From contig CM046847.1 of NCBI GenBank assembly GCA_025618425.1, positions 1,348,134 to 1,412,133 on the forward strand: 64,000 nt of DNA, given 5' to 3'. Position numbers and translations under genes: made by a program. Below are positions 34,875-45,240 of the stretch, in pieces (position 1 is the stretch's first letter; each line of letters begins with the position of its first letter). Below the pieces are notes generated by a model, which made no database searches, had not been told where the DNA came from, and saw only the letters and a list, made by a program, of their open reading frames with translations. This DNA is from Heliocidaris tuberculata (lineage: Eukaryota; Echinodermata; Echinoidea; Camarodonta; Echinometridae).

Positions 34875-36793
34875 CATATTATTATTATTGCTATTGTTCT
34901 TATTATTGTTATTATTGTTACCATTGTTATTATTATTATTTTTGTTATAATTATCTTCATCATCGTCGTCGTCGTCGCCTTGTCATATCATTACTATTAG
35001 CATTAAAATGTGCTCGAACTCGATACTTACTTCATCCTTATCGCAAGTCATGATGGGGACTGGCTGGTGCTGACATTCCGTAACAACCCACGTAGTCTCT
35101 TTCCCAGTTGGTCCGTATGGAGTTTCAGCAATCCCAGATTCTTTGAGTGGACCGGGATACATTTTGACTAGCTAAATTAACAACATGATATGATAATATA
35201 AATTGATCATAAACAATTGACTCTATTGTGGGTGAAAAAGATAATCTTCACATGGCACTTTATTTGCAGGCTCAAAGCCTATAAAGAGTAATTATAAGGT
35301 ATCAGTTTTACTTTATTAATCTACGAAAGTAGAAACATTTTGAACTTTGTCACTGAACGGAGTCAGAGACAAAAATGAATATTGATCAATTTTTTGATAT
35401 TTTTTTTTTTTACAAGATAAAGACAATTTTTTTTTTACAGGACAAAGACAAAACCTTTTGGGGGGACTAATTTTACATTAATTTTATAAATAAATAAATA
35501 TATACACATATGTTTATAGAATGTTTGTATAATACATACCTGCTTGTTTCTTATTAGAAGTAATTGCACAGAAAACAATGAATAAAAAGAAGAAATATAA
35601 TCGGATTTTCAGGTTGATTTCAAGATATGAGTGATGTGAAATATAACTTTTGTCCATTTCGTGACAGAAAACATATTTTTGCATATAATTCCTTTCTTTC
35701 TTTAACATTCTCATGCATTTTTGATGAATTTCGTTTGGTTTTGTTTGCATTGGCTGCTTTTTCTTTACCTCCTCATTTTAATGATAATCTTATTCATTCC
35801 GGCAAACAATTGGGAAGAATAAAAAATAAAATTAAAATCTTAACCTCATTCTTTGAGAATTCACAGCCCCAAGTATCAGTCATGGATTTCGTCAAGAACA
35901 CTACCTTTGCTAGAGGCATTCGATTAATGACCAGTTTCACCTGAAGATGGAAGATGGAGGGGGGAAATACAAAAACTGTCAAAGGCAATAATGAATTACT
36001 TCAAGAAAAAACAAAAAAAGTTGAATCATCCCCAAGTCTCGAAATACGTTTTTACTAATTATTTTTAAGCATAACATTTAAAGGGGAAGAATAAATTGAT
36101 TTGAGCCACCCCTTTTCCGTCTAAATCTTATTAACTCAGTGATGTGACAAAAAATTGCCTTAATCTTTGTCATATTTTCAGAATCATTTTAGCAAGTACT
36201 TTTTCTTGGTAAAATCTTGCGGCCCTTTACGCGGTGGGATATTTATAGGTAATACTCATCTTATATAAGCCCACGCTACGAAACTGCAAGGAAGACGGTG
36301 TAAGAAGCATTTTATCATGTTAAATCATACCATATCTCCAGACGAGCTGCTGATCAGTTCTATTGCATGTTTCACGCCACGTATCTCTTGTCCATCCACA
36401 GACAAAAGTTGATCACCGATGTGTAACATTTGCTGGAACTTTGCTAGACCATTTACGTCCTTCTTCCACGAAGCTATCCTGTAAATGGCATGTATTTCAG
36501 AGATAATAATATCGTGATACAGGCAGGTGTGAAACATGACGGTAGTAATAATCATCAGAAAAGATTAAATTGTGCATTTTATAATTGAAAACATCATCAT
36601 TACCATTCGTGTATTTGTGAATGTCTTAAAGAATATCTACAGAAGTAGAATCTAATTTATCTTTGTGTGTACTACACATATAATAATGATAGTACTTTTA
36701 TTCAAAAGTTTTTGAAAACCTGTGGATGCAGGGTATTTTTTTTCGCCCCTGTTTACCTTCATTAGCAACGTAAATAAAAATAACCTGTGGGTG

Positions 36794-36828
<35 letters not shown>

Positions 36829-38059
36829 GTTGCTAATGAAAATAATCAGGGGCGTTGCTACATAATTTTAAATGGGGGCGGTTCTCGGACCAAATTTGCT
36901 GACAAGGTAATCAATTTTGTCATTTCGCCACAGCCTATAAAATTCCAAATTTACCGTCAGGAACTGTTTGGCCGGAGTGGGGGCGTCACCCAAATCATCT
37001 AAGAATTTAAGACAGTTTGTTTTATCTTGAAGTTTTTTATTTATTTATTATTATGTTTTATTGATTTTCATGATTACGGAAGTTTACATAAAGATGTCAA
37101 TATGAAATTAAGGACATTAATTTACCAAATTTTCGACTTTAATTCAACGAAGACCAGGCCGTTGTTAGCATCATGTTTCTTCAACTCCACGCATATCCGT
37201 CCAGTTTTCTGCTCGTGTGTAAGCAACCTGCCAAAAATAGGAAAACAGTCTTAATGTATGTACAGTTTGTACAGTCTTGTTGTGTTAAGTTTAAACTTCG
37301 TCTAATATATCAATCAATTCACTTCGCATCAGTGGCGTAGCTAGGGGGACGGGGCAAGGGGCAAAGAGGTACGCGCTCCATCCCCCCCTCCCCCCAAAAA
37401 GGAAGAAGATTACAGGACCCTGGACCCCCTCCTGCAACCCTCTAACTGTTGGCCTGGTTAATTCTTATCCATCGAGTACGATCAGTGCCCCCCCCCCCTC
37501 CACGGTGCCAGTGTGCCCTTATTGGCTGGACGTACGCTACGCCTCTGCTCTTTTTAATCTATCAAAAACCCCTCGAGTTTTTCTATATACTAAAACTTAC
37601 ACCAGGCTATATCAACTTTAACATATTGAAGTTCAATCTCTGAATCGTACTGCCATGTATAGCTTTATAATTATATCATATAGCTTTTATTTTAAATATG
37701 CCACATTTACTCTAAGACACACTAATTTCTTTCAGAACTAAACTACACGTATGATGTAAATTTGATTAAAAACAAACAAACTTGTAAATTATACAAGAAA
37801 AAACAAAAACTTCGTCAATGATAGAGGAAAGGAAAGACAATGGAATAAATTATCAAATTTCTCTATAACCAGAAATATTTCAATACTTTCAAAAACGTTT
37901 CAAAATTCACTTATTCTGTTTTTAACGTCATTGTGAAGCGCATTTGAACATGTCCATGAAAGTGCGCAACATAATTACATTATTGTTATTACTAATAATG
38001 TTTGTATGAATCATTATTCTCATCATTTATTATTATCATTAATATTATTATTATTATTA

Positions 38060-38114
<55 letters not shown>

Positions 38115-39583
38115 TTATCATCATCATCATCATCATCATTATTATATTATTATTATTTCTATTATCATCATCATCATTATCATTATCATCATTAGTATTA
38201 TTATCATAATAGATAATACGTTTATATTTATATCATTATAATCATTATGATGCTTATTTAAAATTTTACCATTGATATTATTATTATTATCATTATCATC
38301 ATTATCATCTTTCTTATAAAAAAAAAAGAAAAGAAACAGATTTAGGATACTTACTCCAGGAGCTGCCTACTGTTTTGTACAGTGGTGATCTCATCATAGG
38401 TATGATACACTTTATTGCAGACAGCACTAGGTATGACGGAATGTCTCATCGAATTAGTGGTTTGTCCCGATTGGATCACTTTGATTGGGATTGGTAAAGG
38501 GTCTTTTCTAGGATTCCTCAACTTGACACCAGGTTGACTCAGCCCCAGAGGTGATCTACCGTAACCGTCTAAAGAATTGGATTTGTTACTACGACCATCG
38601 CTGAAGTTCCCGAATGTCGGTAGCACATAGATAGTAGCTGAAGCGCCCTCACTTTCGGAAGACTGTAAGGACTCGTGGCGTTCAGGCTGCCTACGGAACT
38701 CGACTGAGGCATTTGGATGTTGTCCTAGAGACAATTCGTCGGAAGATCCTGAAGTTCCTTCTAGGGTAAGCATAGATCGCAGAAATGAGCTTGGGTCTGC
38801 AGGGTCGGATAGCGATCTCCTTCTCATAGCTAATCTCTCAGTCATTTGTGTTACAGTACTGTCACTGGTGATTCTATGTTGTGTCGAAGACGTCATGGAG
38901 ACATGCGTCTGAACATGTGTTCCCTGAGGAACAGGGAGAGAACGGTTCTTCAATGCTTTGATCTTTTCGGCGAGTTGGTCCGATAAAGATGATGATCCAG
39001 ACTGAAAGTTGAACAAAATCAGTTTCCATTCTCGTTGAGCCGAGGTAAATCAATAATAAGAATTTTTTTCTTTTTTAAATTATGGATGTACGAAAGAACT
39101 TTCTTTGCTATTCTTCATTTTTTTTCCTTCTTATTTTAGAGGCACGTCTATATAATTGGCACACTCTAAGATTAAAAAGATAAACCATATATATTAAATT
39201 AAGGATATTGGAATTGTTTTGATATGTTTATAATGTCATACAAAAAAGTATCATGATAAGAATGTATGATAAACGACTGTCAGTGAAAACAGGAGATGGT
39301 TCATGAAGTCTGTGTTCAAGGGTCCATATGCAAACTCTCTATATGGTCAAATCTTTCTGAATTAAAGTATAGCATTGGAAATGCCAAGTTTTACATAATC
39401 ATTAACTTGCATAGGGCTTAAAATACGTGGCAAACGTAAATTAATAGAAAAGAAAACAAACTTTACTTTGCTAGTGTCTTTGAGATGATGGTGTGGTGCT
39501 TTGGACTGAGTTTGGGACGCTGAAGTACTATTTTCCTCTGCACTAGTGGTGTGAGTTATGTCCCAAACAAATTTGCCGTCCTC

Positions 39584-39619
<36 letters not shown>

Positions 39620-42600
39620 CATTGCACCTGTGGTAATATACAGAGCAAAGGCGTTCCGATTTTCGTCTTTTCACACAAGATTAATCTATAAATGTCTACG
39701 TATTCGAAATATTGGTTCGTTCAAACTACATTGCACTTTAAATCTGTAATACATGAATATAATCATAATATATCATTGTAATATGACTGTTTCAATATAT
39801 CGTCATTCTTCGGCCAAATCTTCTGCGAATCACTGGAAGACTTGTGATGTTCTTGTACTTTGATCATCTTACAATATGATGCTTTTATTATTACGCTGTA
39901 ATCCTAAAAATTCTGAGACCTATCATGCATGTCATGGCCCCCTCCGAAAATCGCATCCCCTCCTCCCCTAAATTTGAAACCTCTGGCGGGGAAATAGAGA
40001 TTGGAAAGTTTTGCAGCAAATGATTGTTATTATTTCGCTCTACATTATCTTTATGTCTACCATGCAATTTTTTGGAAGTAACGCCTCAAAAAAACTGTCG
40101 TAATCAAAAATATCTACAAATGGATTAATTTTTCAAAGCTTAATGATAGTTATTTTGCTGCTCAAATCACTTTTGATGGATTCTTTCTTTTTTCCCTAAA
40201 AGCATTTTAATAAATCATTTTGATTAATCTTTATACTGATGTCAGGGACAAAGTTAATGAAATATGCAACATAAAATTATATCAGTTAATGTAGAGGGTT
40301 TAGGGCTTCATGTGCGATCACGTATATATTCGTACCCCTGATCCTCCTCAGGCTGCGGCCTCTTTTGACCGGTTTAGGTGGAACCTTTGGAGGGGCTCTA
40401 CCCGGTGGCTTGTTGTCTACTTTGTCGTCATCATCGTCATCATCGTCACCCCAATGGTTTTCATCCAACTCGTCAAAGATGATTTCCACTGGCGCGTACG
40501 TGAAAGGTACAGATTGTTCATCGTCTGCCAATGCATTATTTGTAGATCTGGGAAGGATGGGCGAGACCTGGTTACGTAATGAAGTGATAGAAGAAGAAGA
40601 AGAATCTGCTCGTGGCAGGGTGTGGGCTTTCTGGTTGTGGAAATTGGTTCCTTGCTGCGCATGATTACCTCGTTTCTGGACACCTTGTTTTGGAGTCAGT
40701 TGGGCCACCGATGGCTTCGGTTTGGCTTTTGGAGTGTTCCCGGACTGTTTGGTTAAAGAGCTAAGTGCTGTGTCTGATTTCACCCGGGGTGGATTGGTTG
40801 GGGGTACGCCTAGAGATCGCTGATCCGTCGATTTTGGCGGTGTAACTTCAGGCGACTATTTGAATTGAGATTCAGTAAACATGAGAGAGACCGATGCAAG
40901 TAAAACCTAATTTTTAAATAAAGCAAGACATATTCACATTTGTGAGTGTGTGTGCGTGAGTGCGTGTGTGTGTGTCTGTCTGTGCATGATCTTGATATTG
41001 GTACATTACACATTAAAGTGAATACAAATTTGTACGCAATTGAACGTTGACTCTCCATTTGCTCTAAAATGTGTTCTTAAACACTCTACTTATTCAAATA
41101 TTATAGTGACACCACTGTATTTTATTAACCCACCATGTTTGGAGTTTAATGGGTGGTTGCAGAGCATTAGATAAACTACATCTGTTAAATGCATAATTAT
41201 AATCTGTTTTATTATGTTCCCAAAGGTTTTAGTACAATAACAAATATGATAACAACTTAAATCCTTTATGGCATAAACTTAAATGTACCTTTTTTCTTTC
41301 CAATTTTACCTTTTTGGGACCTGGTAGAGATCTCATGGAGACGTACTCGCCAAGATATCGCTCATCAGCAGTGGGTGTGTACCTCTCACAGGAGTTGATA
41401 GGATGGATGTTTGTATGAGCCCCTTTGGGTTGTTCTTTCTCTTTGGAATATTGTGCAACTTTGTTGAATTCTCGAAACCACACGTCAGCTTGCTTTCTAA
41501 TCAAGGAGACGCAAACAAGATAATTCACCAAAATGGATTATGAAAATATATATATATATACAATTACACTGCCACAGGTGTATCATGTCCGTCTGACTTG
41601 TTCGAATATTGTACGAGATATTGAATTGAATATTCCGTTTTGTAGTTCCATCATACAAATCAAATTAAATGTGATTTCCTACACTGTAAAGCAAATTTGA
41701 ATATTATTACCCACGTTCTGAAAGAATGACCAAAGGTCTATCTAATTCTCCACCACTCCACAGGGCTTAGGACCTCTCTAAATAGTATACATCCCGTGCA
41801 CCCACCCACACACACGCACAACACACACGTACACACCAGCACACACACACACACACATATCGCTTGAAATAATGACTGATTTTCACAAAAGCTTCATTAT
41901 ATATCATCTTAAGATCAACCACAGAAATGGAATATGAAGATGTTACTATTACGCTATTAAAAGAAAGAAAACATTACCGGCTCTGAAAACATACGCAATA
42001 CAATGACGTACTCATTTGGCTTGTAATAGATTGGTCGTTTGGCATGAATGACGACAAAAGCGGCTTCTTTATGACTGCCTTTCTGACCGATGATAAATCG
42101 ATGAACCAAGACCTTGCTTGTATATCGGATCGTTGATACAGGCTGTCCATCTTTCTTCTTGGAATGCTTCCTATCTTTGTAGGCAACCATCTGGTAGCAA
42201 AAGTGATCCACCGCCTTTAAAACGTAGTAAAATACGTTTTCAGCCTAAAACCACAACGAGAGAGGGAATGGAACAAGAGATGAAACTCTTTTTATCTTTT
42301 TAACACGAACGTGAAGAAAATGAAAGGATTTCGGATTTGTAGGATTGAAGACAATAAGAGAGAAATGAAAGCCAAATGAAATGACCATGCCAAATGATTC
42401 AAAGAAAAATTCTAAGTATTCGTAGCACAGAGATAGATTGCTTGATGATTTGGAAAGAATACAATTATGGGGAACAAGGTGGTACGTATTTTAAGATTGA
42501 AAAAAAAAAACAAACAAACGTGTAACACGTACATGTATGCTATACAGAAAGCGTGCCAGGATGATAGGAATATATTGTTGTACACAAATTGATTTATGAA

Positions 42601-43074
42601 ACTAAAATCATTGAACATTGAGGTTTAAATCTATAAGCGTACCCCTGAATCTATAACGTGCAACCAGAAAATTGCCATTCAAGTTGCATCAATATCTTTT
42701 TTGAAGTTTGGATATTCAATTGCTCGTGTTTCACAGGCGGACAGAAAACGACTTTGTACTCATTCAGCAATCTTCATTGGCCTCTCTCCACCCAGGTGCT
42801 GTAAATGGGTACCTGAACATTGTATGACACGGTGCGTTCAGACGGGGAAATACTTTCCGAAGGAATCTGGATATTTCTTTAATTGTTCATGATGAGATTT
42901 CCGTTATATAAAAATGAAATATCAAAATAATTTGCTTACTCTGAAATCAAGGGTGTATCCACCTGGAATTGTAACCTGATCGCCTACCATCATATAACCT
43001 TTACATAATTCTCTGCTGAATTCATCACAATCATTCCCGGATTTCTTCAGCATGGTTGCTGTCCATTTAGCCAT
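32737..43074 (-). CDS. Gene B: PH plus tandem-PDZ adaptor (PLEKHS1-like), complete, 11 exons
   Basis: Joined minus-strand exons 42940-43074, 42012-42244, 41310-41496, 40336-40855, 39467-39582, 38355-39001, 37126-37227, 36331-36478, 35845-35940, 35031-35171 and 32737-32871 give 2460 nt, 819 residues and a TAG stop. The PH domain is about residues 25-145, with a lysine-rich loop after its first strands. The linker (about 146-612) carries Tyr174-V-S-M (YxxM, a PI3K p85 SH2-type ligand), eight consecutive Asp (322-329), and RAPPKVPPKPVKR (338-350), a basic polyproline SH3-type ligand. PDZ1 is about 614-706 (NGLVFVEL loop, GDQLLSVDG core). PDZ2 is about 710-800 (TWGCE, WVVTE, PLVLHP). The role is inferred: a membrane-recruited signalling scaffold. 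It has the longest linker of the three paralogues and the only YxxM that I found. Confidence 0.87.
33668..34781. mobile_element. TIR element with TTGGG repeats, long copy
   Basis: The ends ACACTCTTAAAATGTTGGG and CCCAACTTTTTAAAGAGTGT are inverted next to TA. The inside holds many TTGGGTAA or TTGGTTAAA phrases and a SINE-like insertion at 34110-34300. It is non-coding, in gene B intron 10. Confidence 0.75.
34110..34300 (+). mobile_element. SINE with 7SL-like head
   Basis: GGGCGTTGTGGCGTGCGCCT followed by GTAATCCAGCTA strongly resembles the 5' end of 7SL RNA. It is followed by a B-box-like GGTTCGAAACT and a CACGTCTTTCGGATGGTGAC body. An A-rich/AC tail ends near 34300, before a GGATA repeat (34310-34370). 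Confidence 0.6.
34790..34990. repeat. (TTA)n microsatellite
   Basis: Long, slightly interrupted TTA repeat in gene B intron 10, abutting exon 10. The long open frames here are artefacts. Confidence 0.95.
35031..35171 (-). CDS. Gene B exon 10 (PDZ2 core)
   Basis: 141 nt, acceptor ATTTAG, donor GTAAGT. It encodes LVKMYPGPLKESG and TTWVVTECQHQPVPIMTC, the same length as gene C. Confidence 0.85.
35845..35940 (-). CDS. Gene B exon 9 (PDZ1 end, PDZ2 start)
   Basis: 96 nt, acceptor CTTCAG, donor GTTAAG (a weaker form). It encodes VKLVINRMPLAK and DTWGCEFSKNE. Confidence 0.82.
36331..36478 (-). CDS. Gene B exon 8 (PDZ1 core)
   Basis: 148 nt, acceptor TTACAG, donor GTATGA. It encodes IASWKKDVNGLAKFQQ, the GDQLLSVDG core and the alpha-2 helix ending SSSSGDM. 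Confidence 0.88.
36728..36855. repeat. Poly-T fold-back fragment
   Basis: ATTAGCAACGTAAA and its complement TTTACGTTGCTAAT surround a run of about 31 T. The GCCCCTG and CAGGGGC ends are also inverted. Confidence 0.5.
37126..37227 (-). CDS. Gene B exon 7 (PDZ1 N-terminal strands)
   Basis: 102 nt, acceptor TGGCAG, donor GTAAAT, phase 2. It encodes LLTHEQKTGRICVELKK and NGLVFVEL. Confidence 0.85.
37330..37546. mobile_element. Probable hAT-type MITE
   Basis: CAGTGGCGTAGC at the left and GCTACGCCTCTG at the right are inverted, with C-rich inside. The flanking 8-mers no longer match. It lies in gene B intron 6. Confidence 0.5.
38020..38320. repeat. (TTA)n/(ATC)n microsatellite
   Basis: Long TTA and ATC repeats in gene B intron 6, ending about 40 bp before the exon 6 donor. 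Confidence 0.95.
38355..39001 (-). CDS. Gene B exon 6 (Ser-rich linker, pre-PDZ)
   Basis: 647 nt, acceptor TTTCAG, donor GA|GTAAGT. It encodes a Ser/Arg-rich segment from SGSSSLSDQLAEKIK to the helix VQNSRQLLE before PDZ1. Several RRSLS and KSNSLD stretches look like possible kinase or 14-3-3 sites. Confidence 0.82.
39467..39582 (-). CDS. Gene B exon 5 (linker)
   Basis: 116 nt after a poly-T/ACAG acceptor, donor GTAAAG. It encodes EDGKFVWDITHTTSAEEN and then a Ser/Gln/His segment. The frame fits both neighbours. Confidence 0.7.
40336..40855 (-). CDS. Gene B exon 4 (Pro-rich linker with Asp run)
   Basis: 520 nt, acceptor GAATAG, donor G|GTACGA, phase 1. It is rich in Ser, Pro, Lys and Gln. 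It contains (Asp)8 encoded by GAT/GAC codons and an APPKVPPKP motif. Confidence 0.82.
41310..41496 (-). CDS. Gene B exon 3 (PH end and YxxM linker)
   Basis: 187 nt, acceptor GATTAG. It encodes KQADVWFREFNKVAQY and then linker ending EYVSMRSLPGPKK. A second in-frame donor GTACAT 21 nt downstream would add VKLERKK, so the exact end is uncertain. Confidence 0.78.
42012..42244 (-). CDS. Gene B exon 2 (PH domain core)
   Basis: 233 nt, acceptor TTTTAG, donor GA|GTACGT, phase 2. It encodes AENVFYYVLKAVDHFCYQM, a KKKDG loop and AAFVVIHAKRPIYYKPN. I preferred this donor over a later GTAATG (41977) because it gives the same length and phase as gene A. Confidence 0.83.
42940..43074 (-). CDS. Gene B exon 1 coding part (start codon)
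   Basis: 45 codons beginning MAKWTATMLKKSGND and ending GGYTLDFR, donor GTAAGC. A TTTTCAG acceptor 19 nt upstream (exon start at 43093) shows that the 5' UTR is spliced. Confidence 0.82.
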
Positions 43075-43451
43075 CACCTAGTGCTCTGGGATTCTGAAAA
43101 AAAATGGGGTGTGTCACAATTAAATAAAATTCTGACAAGCCCCCCCCCCCCCCCCCCATCACATTTATGGGTAGATTGCTAAAAAAAATCTATGACAAGC
43201 GAGAAAAACAGAAGGTTTGAGGTCTACAACTTTCTGGGGGTACAAGAAAACACTTAGGGGATCTTTTTTGTGAATGAAAGTTATGACAGATATCAACCTG
43301 ATTTTAAACTGGTTTTAAGTTGATCTTGTCACATAGTGATATAATATATTCTGTATATTGACATAATTATTATATTGACATAATACAAGATGATATTAAA
43401 TCGAGACCTCACATTGTTTAAGATAGTAAAACAATATATTCTTTTTAATAT

Positions 43452-43674
43452 ACACTCTTAAAAGGTTGGGTAAATTTAGTTGGGCAACTGAAGGTTGGTT
43501 AAATATGGCCCAACGTTGTGTAACTCTTGCCCAAATCTCATAATAAATCAACCAATTTGTGTAACAACCCAACATCAGTTGGGCAGATTTTAACCAATAG
43601 TTGTGTGGACAGTATTTTGCCCAGTGTTGGTTAAAAGTTGGGCATTTTTTTGCCCAACTATTTTAAGAGTGTAA
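43452..43674. mobile_element. TIR element with TTGGG repeats, short copy
   Basis: ACACTCTTAAAAGGTTGGG and CCCAACTATTTTAAGAGTGT are inverted and flanked by TA. It is about 223 bp, the same family as 33668-34781, and lies upstream of gene B. Confidence 0.8.
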
Positions 43675-45153
43675 AGTAATAAGTGATTCATCATCTGCAT
43701 ACTTTCCCACTTCCGCTATAATCAAGGTGCAATAACAAAAAGGATAATGTGAACTTAGCTTTAAACACATGGCGTAAGGGTTTTAATACAGTGTGACGTC
43801 ATAATGATATATCAAGTGCTCAATATAAGGAGCGCAAATCCTAAACTAAAATGATGAAAAGGTGGATTTACAGATCAACCCGTTAAAAGCAGAAAACAAA
43901 TTTCCCACTTCATATCTCATCTAATACTGACATCACGTCCTTCATCATTTAAAGGAGGGAAGTGTGACCTGGTATTTTGTTGATTCTAATAAAAGCAGAA
44001 AAATGAGAAAAACAGAGTGAAAGTTTGAGCGAAATCCGACGAAAAAATAAGTTCGGAATTTTCGAGTTTGACTTATCTTGCGAGGTCATCTCCCATTAGC
44101 TCAGCATAGAAAAATGTAATAAATTTTCATTTTCTTAGTTATTGATGAAGGAAAAGATTTGTTTCATACAGGTTTTGTCCAAAACAAATGTGCAATGATT
44201 ATATCTAGGGTGCATGCATGATTAAATATTTCCTTTAGAGAAAATGGGAATTTATGATTTTTCTAGTATACGGGGCAAATTGGAGATACGTCACGGGGTT
44301 GCCAATTTGTGTTCGATTGATTACAGCTTCAAAAATGCTTAAATTTCTTATTTCTTATGGAATTTGGTCAAACTTTCTTTGATCTATTTCAGTTGTATTT
44401 TTTTTGTTGTTGTTGTTGCTTATTTCAAAACTAACTTGATATTAGGGTAGACTTTCCCTAAGCTTTAACAATATTTCTATTCATAAAGTATTATTTGCTC
44501 GTTGAAAGTCAGACAGAAATCACAACATACAAAGTGTTGCCGACACCGACGCAATGCATCATTTGTTTTCATAACTAGGACATGAATCCTGTTTCCAGGT
44601 GATACGTATATCAAAGAAATATCATACGTAAATTCAGTAACCGTTTTTTTTTTCTAACCCCGTATACAAAGCATGACTTGCTGCTACCTATGTACCTCTA
44701 TCTTTCCCACAATGTACATCATCACTAAAATAAGCGTCGATCCATCTCAGGGCTGGGGCGGGGGGGGGGGGGGGGCGGCGTTGATGGGATGGAAAACGAA
44801 CGGATGTTATGCTCATTCAGTCATTCCCCCCCCCCCCCCCCCGAGTCGATCCACCGGCTATATTTATCAAAATAACTGAGTTATATCAATAATCATTTGT
44901 TCAGTTGTGACTAATTTATTTCATTTCCCTTAAAAATAATTTTGCAGAAATGATCTTGGGACACTAGTACGTCGTCACGCCTTTGAGATTTTACATGATT
45001 TATACTTAGTAGTATGTGCCTTACTTGAATTTCCTCAAATAAGTTTATGTCATTTGTAGTATCATTACTATCTGTTAAGCTAAGTTGAAAGGTCTTTGCG
45101 ATCAGCTATCGAAATTCGTCGTTATAGCAATAAAGAAAAAGAGAAATACTTAC

Positions 45154-45240
45154 GCAACTAACTTCTTCTTCATTCAGAATGTGGAAAGGAATCCAGCTTT
45201 GTGGCAGACCATATGAATCCCAGCTTAAAATTATTATAAG
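45154..45240 (-). other. Candidate 5' UTR exon of gene B
   Basis: A strong minus-strand donor (TGC|GTAAGT, GT at 45153) lies about 2.1 kb upstream of the TTTTCAG acceptor that precedes the gene B start codon. The 5' limit is a guess. Confidence 0.3.

Noticed and set aside
34651..35053. Overlapping Ile/Leu/Tyr-rich open frames up to 99 codons
   Set aside because: They translate the (TTA)n tract in three frames and overlap real exon 10 of gene B on the other strand.
35627..35944. Plus-strand open frame of 105 codons
   Set aside because: It covers gene B exon 9 in antisense and runs through intron without similarity.
36843..37000. A further hAT-type element starting CAGGGGCGTTGC
   Set aside because: Only a left-end-like phrase is present. 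No inverted right end or target duplication was found.
38002..38241. Tyr/Ile-rich open frames
   Set aside because: Artefact of TTA/ATC repeats in gene B intron 6.
40310..40664. Plus-strand open frames opposite gene B exon 4
   Set aside because: Shadows of the minus-strand coding exon, including its Asp repeat.
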